Positions 31,818-41,165 are shown, counted from the stretch's first letter. The stretch is 64,000 nt of DNA from Micrococcaceae bacterium RIT 802 (GCA_016892645.1 JAFEMX010000018.1:1-64000), one strand, 5' to 3'. Translations and numbers: made by a program. The notes: a model not told the origin generated them from the letters alone.

Positions 31818-33599
31818 TCACCGTTTGCCGACGAACCAGTCCTGGAGCTTGTTCAACCGCTTGTTCAGCTGGTCGGCGTTCGCCTGGGCGACGGCGGGCC
31901 CGCCGCAGACCTCGCGCAGCTTGGTGTGCACCACTCCGTGCGGCGTCCCGGTGCGGGCGGCCCAGGCGGAGACGTTCTTGGAGAGCTTGCTGCGCAGTTC
32001 GGTCAGCTGCCGGTGGTCGGTGACCGCCGGTTCCTCGACCGGTGCCGCGGCACCGGCGGTGCGGCTGCGCCGGGTGACCTGTTCCTGCTGGCGTTGGCGC
32101 AGCAGCACTCCCACCTGGTCGGCGTCGAGCAGCCCGGGGATCCCGAGGAAGTCCTGCTCATCCTCGGAACCGAGCATCGCGCCGGTGCCGAATTCGCCGC
32201 CGTCGTACAACACGCGGTCGAAGGAGGCGCGCGAGTCGAGGGCCTCGAACTTCTGCTTGGAGAGTTCGTCGGAGGCCTTCTCCTCGCGGTTGGCCTCGTC
32301 CATGAGGGCTTCCTCGGGGATGAAGTCGGGATCGTCCACATGCTTCTCGGGACGGTCCAGCGCGTGGTCGCGTTCGACTTCCATCTGGTTGGCCAGCGCC
32401 ATGAGGATCGGCACCGAGGGCAGGAACACGGAGGCGACCTCCCCGCGCTTGCGGGAGCGGACGTAGCGGCCGATGGCCTGCGCGAAGAACAACGGGGTCG
32501 AGGTCGAGGTGGCATACACTCCGACGGCCAGGCGTGGCACGTCGACGCCTTCCGAGACCATGCGCACCGCCACCATCCAGCGGTCGGTGCCCGCGGAGAA
32601 GTCCTCGATCTTCCTGGACGCCCCGGCGTCGTCGGAGAGGATCGTGGTGACCTTCTCCCCCGTGATCCGCTTCAGCTGCGCCGCGTAGGCCTTGGCGTCG
32701 GAGTGGTCGGTGGCGATGACCAGTCCACCGGCGTCGGGAATCGTGCGCCGGACCTCGGTGAGGCGCCGGTCGGCGGCGGCCAGCACGGAGGGGATCCATT
32801 CGCCCTCGGGGTTCAGGGCGGTGCGCCAGGCGTGGGCGGTGATGTCCTTGGTGAAGCCCTCGCCGAGCTGGGCCTCCATTTCCTCACCGGCCGAGGTGCG
32901 CCAGCGCATCTGGCCGGAATAGGCCATGAAGATCACCGGGCGCACGACGTGGTCCTTCAGCGCGTCGCCGTAGCCGTAGGTGTAGTCCGCCTTGGAGCGG
33001 CGGATGCCCTCGGCGTCCTCGACGTAGTCCACGAACGGGATGGCCGCGGTGTCGGAGCGGAACGGGGTGCCGGTCAGCGCCAGCCGGCGGGTGGCCGGTT
33101 CGAAGGCCTCGCGGATGCCGTCGCCCCAGCTGAGCGCGTCGCCGCCGTGGTGGATCTCGTCGAGGATGACCAGTGTGCGGGCGGCCTCGGTCTTGGCCCG
33201 GTGCAGCAGCGGCTTGCTGGCCACCTGGGCGTAGGTGACGGCCACGCCGATGAAGTCGGCCCCATGGCGTCCGTCGGAGTTCTTGAAGTTCGGATCCAGG
33301 GCCAGCCCGATGCGGGCGGCCGCGTCGGCCCATTGGCTCTTGAGGTGCTCGGTCGGCGCCACGACGGTGATCCGGTTGATGGTGCCGGCCTCGACCAGCA
33401 TGGCCGCCACGCGCAGGGCGAACGTCGTCTTGCCGGCCCCGGGGGTCGCCACCGCGAGGTAGTCACGCGGCGTGGATTCGAAGTACTTTTCCAGCGCTTC
33501 GGCCTGCCACTGGCGCAGTTTCGGGGCGGTGCCCCACGCCGCGCGTTCCGGATATGCCGGTGGCATGGACTCGCCCAGACTGAACAGGGCATCGCCCAC
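31818..33599 (-). CDS. DEAD/DEAH-box superfamily 2 helicase
   Basis: A 593-residue SF2 helicase of the Ssl2/UvrB-like class. Motifs in order: RQWQAEAL, Walker A TPGAGKTT, VAPTEHLKSQW, the DEIHH box (motif II), LTGTPFR (motif III), VSEGVDVPRLAVGVY and QAIGRYVR (motif VI). The C-terminal ~150 residues are charged and not recognised. The GTG at 33599 is favoured because AGGAGG lies six bases upstream; a TTG at 33605 would leave no spacing. TAAGAT at 33665-33670 on the minus strand is a possible -10. It is a common, uncharacterised actinobacterial helicase likely acting on DNA. Confidence 0.9.
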   Translation of the reverse strand: MGDALFSLGESMPPAYPERAAWGTAPKLRQWQAEALEKYFESTPRDYLAVATPGAGKTTFALRVAAMLVEAGTINRITVVAPTEHLKSQWADAAARIGLALDPNFKNSDGRHGADFIGVAVTYAQVASKPLLHRAKTEAARTLVILDEIHHGGDALSWGDGIREAFEPATRRLALTGTPFRSDTAAIPFVDYVEDAEGIRRSKADYTYGYGDALKDHVVRPVIFMAYSGQMRWRTSAGEEMEAQLGEGFTKDITAHAWRTALNPEGEWIPSVLAAADRRLTEVRRTIPDAGGLVIATDHSDAKAYAAQLKRITGEKVTTILSDDAGASRKIEDFSAGTDRWMVAVRMVSEGVDVPRLAVGVYATSTSTPLFFAQAIGRYVRSRKRGEVASVFLPSVPILMALANQMEVERDHALDRPEKHVDDPDFIPEEALMDEANREEKASDELSKQKFEALDSRASFDRVLYDGGEFGTGAMLGSEDEQDFLGIPGLLDADQVGVLLRQRQQEQVTRRSRTAGAAAPVEEPAVTDHRQLTELRSKLSKNVSAWAARTGTPHGVVHTKLREVCGGPAVAQANADQLNKRLNKLQDWFVGKR

Positions 33600-33776
33600 G
33601 GCCAACCTCCTTGATTGCTTGGTGGCAGCTGGATCCGGTCGCGAACGACCGCAAAGAAGAAACCATCTTACGGCGGGCGCAACAGCGCGCCGTCCACCGA
33701 CACGGGAAGGCGCCGGATCGGCCCTCCCCCGGGGCCCGCAACCTCCCGGGGAGGCGCACGGGCGCGTGGCTACTGG

Positions 33777-34088
33777 CTACTTGTCGTCGCCGCTTCCGCC
33801 GCCGTCCTTCGGCGCCTTGATGCCGTCATACACGGCCTTGCATTCGGGGCAGACCGGGAACTTGTTCGGGTCGCGCCCGGGGACCCAGACCTTGCCGCAG
33901 AGTGCGATCACCGGTTCGCCGGTCAGGGCCGACTCCATGATCTTTTCCTTGCGCACGTAATGCGCGAAGCGTTCGCTGTCACCGGGTTCGACGTGTTCGC
34001 GCAGCTGCTCGCGCTCGATGGTCGCGGTGCCGCCGCCCTGGCCCGGGTCGCGGGGGTCGTTGTCAAACGGATCTGGGGGCATGCTCAT
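33777..34088 (-). CDS. DUF3039-family zinc-ribbon-like protein
   Basis: A 103-residue protein whose C-terminal half, from VIALCGKVWVPGRD to FPVCPECKAVYDG, is the hallmark of DUF3039, a family nearly restricted to Actinobacteria. One single Cys and a CxxC could bind zinc. The N-terminus is acidic and probably disordered, and the end is Gly/Asp/Lys-rich. Function is unknown. The ATG has no Shine-Dalgarno beyond a G run and follows TAGACT by six bases. Confidence 0.9.
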   Translation of the reverse strand: MSMPPDPFDNDPRDPGQGGGTATIEREQLREHVEPGDSERFAHYVRKEKIMESALTGEPVIALCGKVWVPGRDPNKFPVCPECKAVYDGIKAPKDGGGSGDDK

Positions 34089-34094
34089 CCCCCC

Positions 34095-34100
34095 AGTCTA
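34095..34100 (-). promoter_or_regulatory. -10 element, leaderless type, of the DUF3039 gene
   Basis: TAGACT on the minus strand followed by six G residues and the ATG at 34086-34088. Confidence 0.6.
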
Positions 34101-34116
34101 CCAACCCGGACGAGTG

Positions 34117-35688
34117 CTAGCGGTTCAGCACCGTCGCCTGCATCAGCTCCGGGGCCCGGGAATCGAACCAGCGGCCCCCGATGCGCAGGCCCAGTAGGAG
34201 CAGCCCGGCTCCGAGCACGACGCCGGTGAACAGGACCAGCCACGCGTACAGTTCCTGTCCGGTGACCAGGAAGACGATGTGCAGGACGATTTCGGGCAGC
34301 ACCAGCGCCGCAGTCGTCCCGAAGGTCGCCAACTGGGTCAGGGCCATCCGGGCCCCGGCACCGGGTGGTGTCTTCATGGGGTTGTCCCCCGGCAGGGGGA
34401 CGGCATAGGTGTAGCGGGCCGAGGCGATGCTGGAGACCGCCCATCCCGCGCCGAGTGCCCCGAGCGAGAGGCCGAGGATGGAGGGAAGCATCGACAGCTC
34501 GCCCATGAGTACGGCCGGCACGATCGCGGCGATCAGGACGGTCGGCACGGTGAACACGGCGCAGGCCGCCACCCGTCCGAGCCGGTCATCGATCCCGCGG
34601 ACACCGGTCAGCACGTGCAGCGAAAAGGCGGTGTTGTCGTAGGAGACGTCGGCGGAAATGCTGAAGGCCATGAGCACGGCGATGATGGGGGCGATGAAGA
34701 GCATTGCGGTGAAGTCGCCATCTCGTCCGAACATGAACCAGATGAAGATCGGGATCAGCGGCACCATGATGATGCTCATGGCGTACCGCGGGTCCTTGAA
34801 CCAATAGGTCAGGCAACGTGCGGCGACCGCACCCCAGGGCGTGGCGGGGAAGAAGCGGAAGGTCCCCAGTCCCGCGACGTCCCGTGTTCCGCCGGACTGC
34901 TCCCGTGGTGTCTCAAGGGCACGCATCAGGGAGACCTGCCAGGCCCACACCGTCACCGCCAGATAGGCCAGCGAGAGCAGCAGCCGCAGTGCGGCCGTCC
35001 CCCAGGCGCCGGCGGCCGCGTCGCCGGGGACCGCGGCAAAGGAGCCCAGCGGGGTCCAGCCCAGGACCGTTGCGACCCGGGGAAGCCACGAGAGGCCGTG
35101 CTCGATGCCCTGCATCGCGGTCTGGATGATGGGGCCGAGCATGATGAGCGGGACGAACAGGATGATGGTCCCGACTTCGCGGAACCGGCGGTTCGACGTC
35201 AGCGCCGTGGCTGCGGTGACGGTGAGCCGGGAGAGGGCGAGGACGAACAGGGCAGCCAGGACGCCGCAGACCAGGCCCAGCACGGCCAGTCCGGGGTCGG
35301 CCCGCCAGGCGAGTCCCTGCCCCGCGAACAGCAGCAGGGTGACCATCCCGGGGACGCCGATGAAGCCGCTGAGCAGCAGGCCCACGACGAGTTCGCGCGG
35401 CGGGATGGTGAAGCTCGTGAACCGCGACGGATCCAGCGTCAAGTCGACGCCGGAGACCAACACCGGGATGATCGCCCAGCCGAGGGTGACCAGCGAAACC
35501 GCGAGGACCAACACCGTGGTGATGAACTCCGCGGGCTGATCGCCCAGGAAGAACATCGCAACGAAGAGCATGACCGCCAGCCCGAGTCCGTACAGCCCGC
35601 CCAGGATGACGCCGACCAGCTGCCACGGGCTCCGGCGGAACCCGTTGCGCAGCAGGGCCAGCTTGAGCCTCAGGAGGTGTGCAACCAC
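34117..35688 (-). CDS. ABC exporter permease subunit
   Basis: A 523-residue integral membrane protein with roughly twelve hydrophobic segments in two clusters, separated by a charged stretch near residue 260 (RALETPREQSGGTRDVAG). It overlaps the preceding ATP-binding gene by 19 bases, which together with the architecture indicates the permease partner of a two-gene ABC exporter of the ABC-2 type. What it exports is unknown. It ends 28 bases before DUF3039, which has its own promoter. Confidence 0.8.
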   Translation of the reverse strand: MVAHLLRLKLALLRNGFRRSPWQLVGVILGGLYGLGLAVMLFVAMFFLGDQPAEFITTVLVLAVSLVTLGWAIIPVLVSGVDLTLDPSRFTSFTIPPRELVVGLLLSGFIGVPGMVTLLLFAGQGLAWRADPGLAVLGLVCGVLAALFVLALSRLTVTAATALTSNRRFREVGTIILFVPLIMLGPIIQTAMQGIEHGLSWLPRVATVLGWTPLGSFAAVPGDAAAGAWGTAALRLLLSLAYLAVTVWAWQVSLMRALETPREQSGGTRDVAGLGTFRFFPATPWGAVAARCLTYWFKDPRYAMSIIMVPLIPIFIWFMFGRDGDFTAMLFIAPIIAVLMAFSISADVSYDNTAFSLHVLTGVRGIDDRLGRVAACAVFTVPTVLIAAIVPAVLMGELSMLPSILGLSLGALGAGWAVSSIASARYTYAVPLPGDNPMKTPPGAGARMALTQLATFGTTAALVLPEIVLHIVFLVTGQELYAWLVLFTGVVLGAGLLLLGLRIGGRWFDSRAPELMQATVLNR

Positions 35689-36449
35689 GAAAGCCCACCC
35701 CCCTCGGCGCGGCCGCCGACCATCTCCACGAAGGTATCCTCGAGGCTGCCTTCACCGCGGACCTCGTCGACGGTCCCGGCCGCGAGCAGGTTCCCGTCGG
35801 AGATGATCGCCACATGGGAGCACATGCGCTGGACCAGGTCCATCACGTGGCTCGAGACGACGACCGTTCCACCGTGGTGGACGTAGTCGGCCAGGATGTC
35901 ACGGATGTTCGCTGCCGAAACGGGGTCCACGGCCTCGAACGGCTCATCCAGCACGAGCACCCGCGGTGAATGGATCAGCGCGGTTGCCAGGGCGATTTTC
36001 TTGGTCATGCCCGCCGAATAGTCGACCACGAGTTTCCCGCCGGCCTCCTCCAGGTCCAGCACACGCAGCAGGTCGTCGGTGCGCTGCGCGACCATGGCGG
36101 CGTCCATGCCCCGCAAGAGGCCCGAATAGGTCACCAGCTGCCGCCCGCTGAGACGGTCGAACAACCGCACCCCGTCGGCGAGGACTCCCAGGAGCTTCTT
36201 GGCCTGTCTCGTGTCCTTCCAGACGTCGACGCCATGGACGAACGCCTGCCCTGCATCCGGACGCAACATTCCGGTGGCCATGGACAAGGCGGTGGTCTTG
36301 CCGGCCCCGTTGGGTCCCACGAGTCCGTAGAAGGATCCTGCCGGGACGTCGAGGCTGATGCCGTTCACGGCGATCTTCTGGCCGTAGCGCTTGCCCAGGC
36401 CACGCAGGCTGATGGCAGCGGGCGCCTGCTGGTCGAGTTCGGTGTTCAT
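35670..36449 (-). CDS. ABC transporter ATP-binding subunit
   Basis: A 259-residue ATPase with Walker A GPNGAGKTT at about residue 45, a Q-loop-equivalent LGVLADGVRLFDRLSG, a modified signature YSAGMTKKIALATAL in place of LSGGQ, Walker B VLVLDEPFEAVDP and the switch SSHVMD. The YSAGM variant is usual for ABC-2 type exporters. TAGGTT lies six bases upstream of the ATG and there is no Shine-Dalgarno, so the mRNA is probably leaderless. It is the first gene of the pair. Confidence 0.9.
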   Translation of the reverse strand: MNTELDQQAPAAISLRGLGKRYGQKIAVNGISLDVPAGSFYGLVGPNGAGKTTALSMATGMLRPDAGQAFVHGVDVWKDTRQAKKLLGVLADGVRLFDRLSGRQLVTYSGLLRGMDAAMVAQRTDDLLRVLDLEEAGGKLVVDYSAGMTKKIALATALIHSPRVLVLDEPFEAVDPVSAANIRDILADYVHHGGTVVVSSHVMDLVQRMCSHVAIISDGNLLAAGTVDEVRGEGSLEDTFVEMVGGRAEGGGLSWLHTS

Positions 36450-36455
36450 GCTCCG

Positions 36456-36461
36456 AACCTA
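36456..36461 (-). promoter_or_regulatory. -10 element, leaderless type, of the ABC ATPase gene
   Basis: TAGGTT on the minus strand, six bases before the ATG at 36447-36449. Confidence 0.55.
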
Positions 36462-36531
36462 ACAGCGGCCCCCTGCGCCGGGCATCATCCCTGCGGGTGA
36501 ATTGGGGGTGTCAGCCTTCAGGGGGAGGCGC

Positions 36532-37458
36532 TCAGAACAGGACGCGCGCCAATGCCTGCCGTGACTTCGCGACCCGCTCATCCTGGGTGCCCACCACGGA
36601 GTAGAGGGCCACCAGGCGCGCGCGGACGCGTTCGCGTTCCTCGGCAGCGGTGCGTCCCACGAGGGCGACGAGCCGCGCGAAGGCGTCCTCGACGTGTCCA
36701 CCGAGGACGTCGAGGTCGGCCACGGCCAACTGCTCGTCGATCCCGTCCGGGTGCTCCGCGGCGGCCTGGCGGGCCGCCTGGAGGTCTGCATCCGCCGTGC
36801 GGCGAAGGAGCTCGACGTGTTCCAACCCGGTGCGGGCGTCCTCGTCATTGGGCTTCTCGGCCAGTGCCTTGCGGTAGGCGGCAGCCGCGGCGTCGTAGTC
36901 GCCGGCATCGATCGCGTCGATGGCCTCCTGGTGCAAGGGCGGGACCGGCTGTTCGGCCGGTTCCCCGCCGAAGGCCGGAACGGTTCCGGTGACGCCGTGC
37001 TGCACGCCGAGCTGGAGCAGCTCCTGCAACAGCGAGGCGATCTCCTCCGGCGAGGCGCCCCCCTGGAACAGGGGAACGGGCTGCCCGTTGAGCAGCGCCA
37101 CGACCGAGGGGACCTGCTGGACCCGGAACGCCTGCGCGATGGCCGGTTCCCGGTCGGTGTCGACGAGGGCCAGGACCAGGCGTCCCGCGTAGCCGTCGAC
37201 CAGGTCGCGGAGCGTGGCATCGAGCTGGGCCGAGGCCGGTGAGGCGCCGGTACCGAGCGAGACGACGACGGGGGCGGTGTTGGAGAGCTGGACCAGCTGG
37301 GTGAAGTCCTGCTGGTTCACAGCGGTCGCCCACGTTTCCCCGCCGCCGGCGGACGCCCCGGTCCCCGCCGGCGTGGCCGGCCCCGGGGTCTGGGCGCCAA
37401 TTGCGGACAGGTCCACGGCGCCGCGGCTGGAAGCTGCTGCTGGTTCGGTATTGCTCAT
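36532..37458 (-). CDS. YbbN/CnoX-like thioredoxin-fold protein with TPR region
   Basis: A 308-residue protein with a thioredoxin fold at about residues 45-155 (VNQQDFTQLVQLSNTAPVVV, VDTDREPAIAQAFRVQQVPS, LFQGGASPEEIASLLQ) and a helical TPR-like tail (from IDAIDAGDYDAAAAAYRKAL). This matches YbbN/CnoX co-chaperonins and their actinobacterial relatives. The active-site CxxC is absent: the corresponding stretch is SLGTGASPAS, so it cannot act as a disulfide reductase and is more likely a chaperone or holdase. The start follows TAAGGT by six bases without a Shine-Dalgarno. Confidence 0.85.
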   Translation of the reverse strand: MSNTEPAAASSRGAVDLSAIGAQTPGPATPAGTGASAGGGETWATAVNQQDFTQLVQLSNTAPVVVSLGTGASPASAQLDATLRDLVDGYAGRLVLALVDTDREPAIAQAFRVQQVPSVVALLNGQPVPLFQGGASPEEIASLLQELLQLGVQHGVTGTVPAFGGEPAEQPVPPLHQEAIDAIDAGDYDAAAAAYRKALAEKPNDEDARTGLEHVELLRRTADADLQAARQAAAEHPDGIDEQLAVADLDVLGGHVEDAFARLVALVGRTAAEERERVRARLVALYSVVGTQDERVAKSRQALARVLF

Positions 37459-37464
37459 GCCCCT

Positions 37465-37470
37465 ACCTTA
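37465..37470 (-). promoter_or_regulatory. -10 element, leaderless type, of the YbbN-like gene
   Basis: TAAGGT on the minus strand, six bases before the ATG at 37456-37458. Confidence 0.55.
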
Positions 37471-37517
37471 TGGTCTGCGTCGGGCTGCTGCCCAACGGGT
37501 ACGTCCGCCGCCGCGGC

Positions 37518-39212
37518 CTACTTCAGCTTGGCCGACAGCGGCATCGACTCGCCCGCGACGAGACGGATCTTGTCCTTGCTGTCGTCTGCCGGGATGTAGA
37601 ACACCACGGGCTCGGCGTAATTGATGTCGACGCCCTCCTTCGTGCTCGAGGCGCCGGCCAGCTTGGCGCTGACCGCATCGAGTTTGACGGTTCCGCCCTC
37701 TTCCTTCGGGGTGGCGCTCATGGTGCTGGTCAGGTAGCCGCTGACCAGTGCACCCCCGTTGGGGGTGGAGAGCACGTTGAGCGACTTCACATCTGCCCGG
37801 TGCTTGTACTTGATCTTGGCGTTCTTGTTGTCCTTGATCGCGGCCGCCTGGCCGTCGTGCGTGGCGGAGATGAAGGGGCTCTTGTCGAACTCGCCCTTCT
37901 TCTTCGACTTCGAGTTGCCCAGGTACTCCGCCAGGTCCTTGGCTGCCGTTTCCGGTGCCACGGCGACCGAATCGTCCTTGGTGGACAACGTGCGGACCGA
38001 CGTGTCGCCCACGCCGATGCCGGGGAACTCGGAGCCGGGCAGCATCGTCACGGAGTTGACGAGTTTGTAGTTGGCCCGGGGATTGTCCTGCTTGAGGACC
38101 AGGACCTCCGGGACCTTGGCGTCCTTGGCCTGGGTGACGACCATGAGGGTGCGTGGCCAGTCGGTAGTCGTCGTCACGGCCGCAGAGCGCACCGGTCCGG
38201 CGGCCACCGGGTCCGGCGCCGCGATCTTCACGCCATCGCCGCGTTGGGCGTAGTTGTGCTTGCGCAGGTCCAGCGCCTTTCCTCCGACGCGGGCGTCGAG
38301 TTTCTTGGCGTCCTTGGCCTTGTCACCGGCGGACACCGAGTCGGAGACGGACTCGAGGATGCGGTTGAGCTGGCTCTCCTGGACGACCGCATAGACGTCC
38401 TGGTCGGTATCGGTGGGGTCGGCGGCCGAGCCCGACGGCGAGTCCGCCGGAGCCGCGGAGGCGGGCATCGCCGGGACCAGCACCAGCGCCGCCGCGGCGG
38501 CGACGGCAGCGGTGCGCTGAAGTGCCGTGGAACCAGACCCGGAACCGGTAGCGGGTGCTGCCGATCTCGACCCCGACCCCGGGCCGGTGGCCGCCGGGCC
38601 CTGGGGGCCCTTGCCGCGACCGCGGCCGGTGACCAACAAGCTGGCCGCGCCGAACACGATGAGCAGCGCACCCACGATGATCAGCGGAATGGAGAACGGG
38701 GTGCTGGCGTCGTTTTCCCAGGAGACGGTGATGTGCGTGGGAGCGGCCTTGCTGCCGTCGGCGGCCAACAGCAGCGACCAGTCGCCGTCGGCCGGCTGCG
38801 TCCAGCGGTGCACCAGATGCGAATCCGCGGATTCCGAGGCCACCCAGAGATCGGAGTCCTTCGGGTTCGGCACCTTGGACTCGCCGTTCGCGTGTTCGGC
38901 GTCCAGGGCCATCGTCTCCGAGTTGATCCCCGAGATGGTGTTGTGCGCCGCCTTGCCCACCCAGGCGTCAACGTCTGCGCTGCGGCCCAGTGCGGCGGTG
39001 AACTCACCGTCGGCCTCGATGGTCACATCGACCGGTCGGTCCTGGTTCTCGGCGACCCCTGGACCGATCACGGTCACCGGGGCATCCTTCAGCTCCGTCT
39101 GGACCGTGGCCGTCGCGATCTCGGGCGGGGCCCAGAACGTCCGCTGTCCGATGCCTACCACAAGCGCCACGGCGCCCAGCAGGATCGAGATCGCAGCAAT
39201 GATGATTCGCAC
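37518..39212 (-). CDS. Large actinobacterial membrane protein of unknown function
   Basis: A 564-residue protein. Residues about 2-22 (RIIIAAISILLGAVALVVGIG) form a signal anchor; an extracytoplasmic beta-rich domain follows, then a second membrane segment near residues 155-180 and a basic Gly/Ser/Pro linker. A third hydrophobic stretch at about 220-245 ends ALVLVPAMPASAAPAD, which looks like an internal signal-peptidase site, and the last ~310 residues are a soluble polar domain. I know related hypothetical proteins in Micrococcales but no function. A GTG at 39212 is the likely start; the frame stays open upstream but that portion is antisense to the AI-2E-type gene. Confidence 0.7.
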   Translation of the reverse strand: MRIIIAAISILLGAVALVVGIGQRTFWAPPEIATATVQTELKDAPVTVIGPGVAENQDRPVDVTIEADGEFTAALGRSADVDAWVGKAAHNTISGINSETMALDAEHANGESKVPNPKDSDLWVASESADSHLVHRWTQPADGDWSLLLAADGSKAAPTHITVSWENDASTPFSIPLIIVGALLIVFGAASLLVTGRGRGKGPQGPAATGPGSGSRSAAPATGSGSGSTALQRTAAVAAAAALVLVPAMPASAAPADSPSGSAADPTDTDQDVYAVVQESQLNRILESVSDSVSAGDKAKDAKKLDARVGGKALDLRKHNYAQRGDGVKIAAPDPVAAGPVRSAAVTTTTDWPRTLMVVTQAKDAKVPEVLVLKQDNPRANYKLVNSVTMLPGSEFPGIGVGDTSVRTLSTKDDSVAVAPETAAKDLAEYLGNSKSKKKGEFDKSPFISATHDGQAAAIKDNKNAKIKYKHRADVKSLNVLSTPNGGALVSGYLTSTMSATPKEEGGTVKLDAVSAKLAGASSTKEGVDINYAEPVVFYIPADDSKDKIRLVAGESMPLSAKLK

Positions 39213-39395
39213 TAAAATACACCTAACAAAATGGGGGTCGATGGATCGGCCTCGGTCGCGGTCGGGCACATGGGTGTCCCGGCCACACTCCAATGATAAC
39301 GAATCGGTTACCACGGCGGTTCCGGGTTGTGTCCGGTGCCACGATATGCGACCTGCCGTGATGACCCGAGGCAGCGGATCGGGTCGCCCGACGGG
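39213..39395. promoter_or_regulatory. Divergent gap between the 564-residue protein and AI-2E-type permease genes
   Basis: About 180 bases. It is the most AT-containing stretch nearby, around 39290-39315, where a minus-strand TTATCA could be a -10. No clear operator was found. The AI-2E-type gene has its own leaderless -10 at the right edge. Confidence 0.35.
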
Positions 39396-39401
39396 TAGGC
39401 T
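39396..39401 (+). promoter_or_regulatory. -10 element, leaderless type, of the AI-2E-type permease gene
   Basis: TAGGCT, seven bases before the GTG start at 39409. Confidence 0.5.
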
Positions 39402-39408
39402 CAACCCC

Positions 39409-40704
39409 GTGAAGACGGAGAGCACGGCCACCCCCGATGGCGAGGAGCACGGGCCGGCATCGACCGGCGCGGGAGCCGGAGACGACGCCCTCGGTCCGGC
39501 GTCGCCGCCGACCAACCAGCCCTCACCCGCGGCCGACGTGGCGCACCCCTCCCCCGGCGAGGCCCCGCCGTCGTTCATCGACCGCGTGCGCGACGCGTTG
39601 AAGCGGGCGCGCCCCGTCCCCCCGGTCCCCGAGGAGCCCGAAGAGTACGAGCCGCTCGTGACCACCCCGGGGGTCCACCACCCGATCTTCACGGGGTTCA
39701 TGATCAGCGTGGGCGTCGGGCTGGCCCTGCTGCTCTACTTCATCCTCACCAATGTCGGGTCGCTGCTGGTCTGGATCGCGATCGCGCTGTTCATTGCGCT
39801 GGGGCTGGATCCGATCGTGCGGTTCCTGGAGCGTCGCCGGCTCCCCCGCCCGCTGGGCGTGCTGGCCGCGATTCTGTTGCTGGCTGCCGTCTTCGGCGGG
39901 GTGGTGGGCACGTTGGTCCCCACGATCGTCCGGCAGACCACCGCCTTCGTGGAGAAGGCGCCGGACTTCGTGGACAGCTTCCTGAATTCGGAGTTCTTCA
40001 CCACCGTCGACCAGCAATTCCAGGTCCGTGCCCGCATCACCGAGGAAGTCGACAAGTTCTTCCAGAACTCCGACGCCGTCGGCGGGGTTTTCGGCGGCGT
40101 GATCGGCGTCGGATCGGTGGTGGCACAGGGCATGTTCGGCACGCTGATCGTCCTGGTCCTCGCCGTCTACATCCTGGCCTCGCTGCCCGGGCTGAAGGCC
40201 TGGTGCTACCGGCTGGCACCGCGTTCGAAGCGCGAACGCGTCCAGGTGCTCTCGGAGCAGATCACCAACAGCGTCGGCAACTACGTCATGGGACAGGCCG
40301 TGGTCGCCCTGCTCAACGCGCTGTACGCGTTCATCGTGATGAGCATCGTCGGGGTGCCCTATTCGCTGCTGCTGTCGATGGTGGTGGTCATCCTGGCCTT
40401 CATCCCGCTGGTCGGTGCGGTGATCGCCGGCATCCTGGTGTCGCTGATCGCCCTGACGGTCGGCTGGGAGACGGCGGTGGTCTACGCCATCTTCTACTTC
40501 GGCTACCTGCAGTTCGAGGCCTACTTCATCTCCCCCCGCGTGATGCAACGCACGGTCGCGGTTCCCGGGGCAGTGGCGGTCATCGCGGTCATCGCCGGCG
40601 GTTCGCTGCTGGGGGTCGTGGGCGCGCTGATGGCCATCCCCCTGGCCGCCTCGACGATGTTGCTGATCCGCGAGGTCTTCATGGCCCGCCAGGAACGGCT
40701 CTAG
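39409..40704 (+). CDS. AI-2E-family (TqsA/PerM-like) transporter
   Basis: A 431-residue member of the AI-2 exporter superfamily. A long acidic, Pro-rich N-terminus (about 95 residues) precedes the membrane part, which has seven to eight helices. Recognisable family segments are [27 protein letters not shown], the soluble middle, [19 protein letters not shown], and [19 protein letters not shown] near the end, followed by the [10 protein letters not shown] helix. Family members transport diverse solutes, including ions, and quorum-signal export is proven only for a few. The GTG start is chosen from the leaderless promoter geometry. Confidence 0.87.
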   Translation: MKTESTATPDGEEHGPASTGAGAGDDALGPASPPTNQPSPAADVAHPSPGEAPPSFIDRVRDALKRARPVPPVPEEPEEYEPLVTTPGVHHPIFTGFMISVGVGLALLLYFILTNVGSLLVWIAIALFIALGLDPIVRFLERRRLPRPLGVLAAILLLAAVFGGVVGTLVPTIVRQTTAFVEKAPDFVDSFLNSEFFTTVDQQFQVRARITEEVDKFFQNSDAVGGVFGGVIGVGSVVAQGMFGTLIVLVLAVYILASLPGLKAWCYRLAPRSKRERVQVLSEQITNSVGNYVMGQAVVALLNALYAFIVMSIVGVPYSLLLSMVVVILAFIPLVGAVIAGILVSLIALTVGWETAVVYAIFYFGYLQFEAYFISPRVMQRTVAVPGAVAVIAVIAGGSLLGVVGALMAIPLAASTMLLIREVFMARQERL

Positions 40705-40745
40705 CCCGCGGCGTCGGGGGCACGACGGCAGTGCGGGCCGGCCGC

Positions 40746-41090
40746 TCAGTAGCGGAAGCTGCGTCCGCTCCAGCACTTCAGGTGCCAGTGCCGCCGACCG
40801 GCGGCCGAAGCCTCGTCGCCGCTCCAATGATCGGCCCGCCAGGCGACGATGTGTTCGGTTCCCGGGTCGATGTTCCGATGGCACCCCGGACAGATGTACG
40901 TCTTGCCGGCACGTGCCGCCGAGATCCGGCGGACATGCCACTGCCCGTCCGGGGCGCTCTGCAGCGAGGGAATGGCGAGCCCGGGCCCACGGAAGGAGCC
41001 CTCCTCCTCCGACGGTTGCCGCCCGGCCGACGACCACTTGCCCGGCCGTGCCGGGCGGTTCGGGCGGCGGGGGCGGTTCGAGCGGGGCAT
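40746..41090 (-). CDS. Small zinc-binding protein adjacent to nucS
   Basis: A 114-residue basic protein. Its N-terminus is Arg/Pro/Asn-rich; the C-terminal half holds [21 protein letters not shown] and [12 protein letters not shown], giving a CxxC, an HxH-like pair and another Cys, which resembles an HNH or zinc-finger arrangement. Relatives next to nucS in Actinobacteria are often labelled ATP/GTP-binding, but no nucleotide-binding motif is visible. The ATG at 41090 follows TACGAT by seven bases and is divergent from nucS, only 75 bases away. Nucleic-acid binding is inference. Confidence 0.75.
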   Translation of the reverse strand: MPRSNRPRRPNRPARPGKWSSAGRQPSEEEGSFRGPGLAIPSLQSAPDGQWHVRRISAARAGKTYICPGCHRNIDPGTEHIVAWRADHWSGDEASAAGRRHWHLKCWSGRSFRY

Positions 41091-41097
41091 GTTCCGG

Positions 41098-41158
41098 ATC
41101 GTATCGTCTCCGGGGCCCGACACGGGAATGCCCGGTGCACCCCACCGGGCGGTAGAGT
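41098..41158. promoter_or_regulatory. Divergent leaderless promoters between the zinc-protein gene and nucS
   Basis: TACGAT on the minus strand (41098-41103) is seven bases from the zinc-protein ATG; TAGAGT on the plus strand (41153-41158) is seven bases from the nucS GTG. Both promoters must fit within the 75-base gap, so their -35 regions overlap or interleave. Confidence 0.55.
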
Positions 41159-41165
41159 GCTGGAT

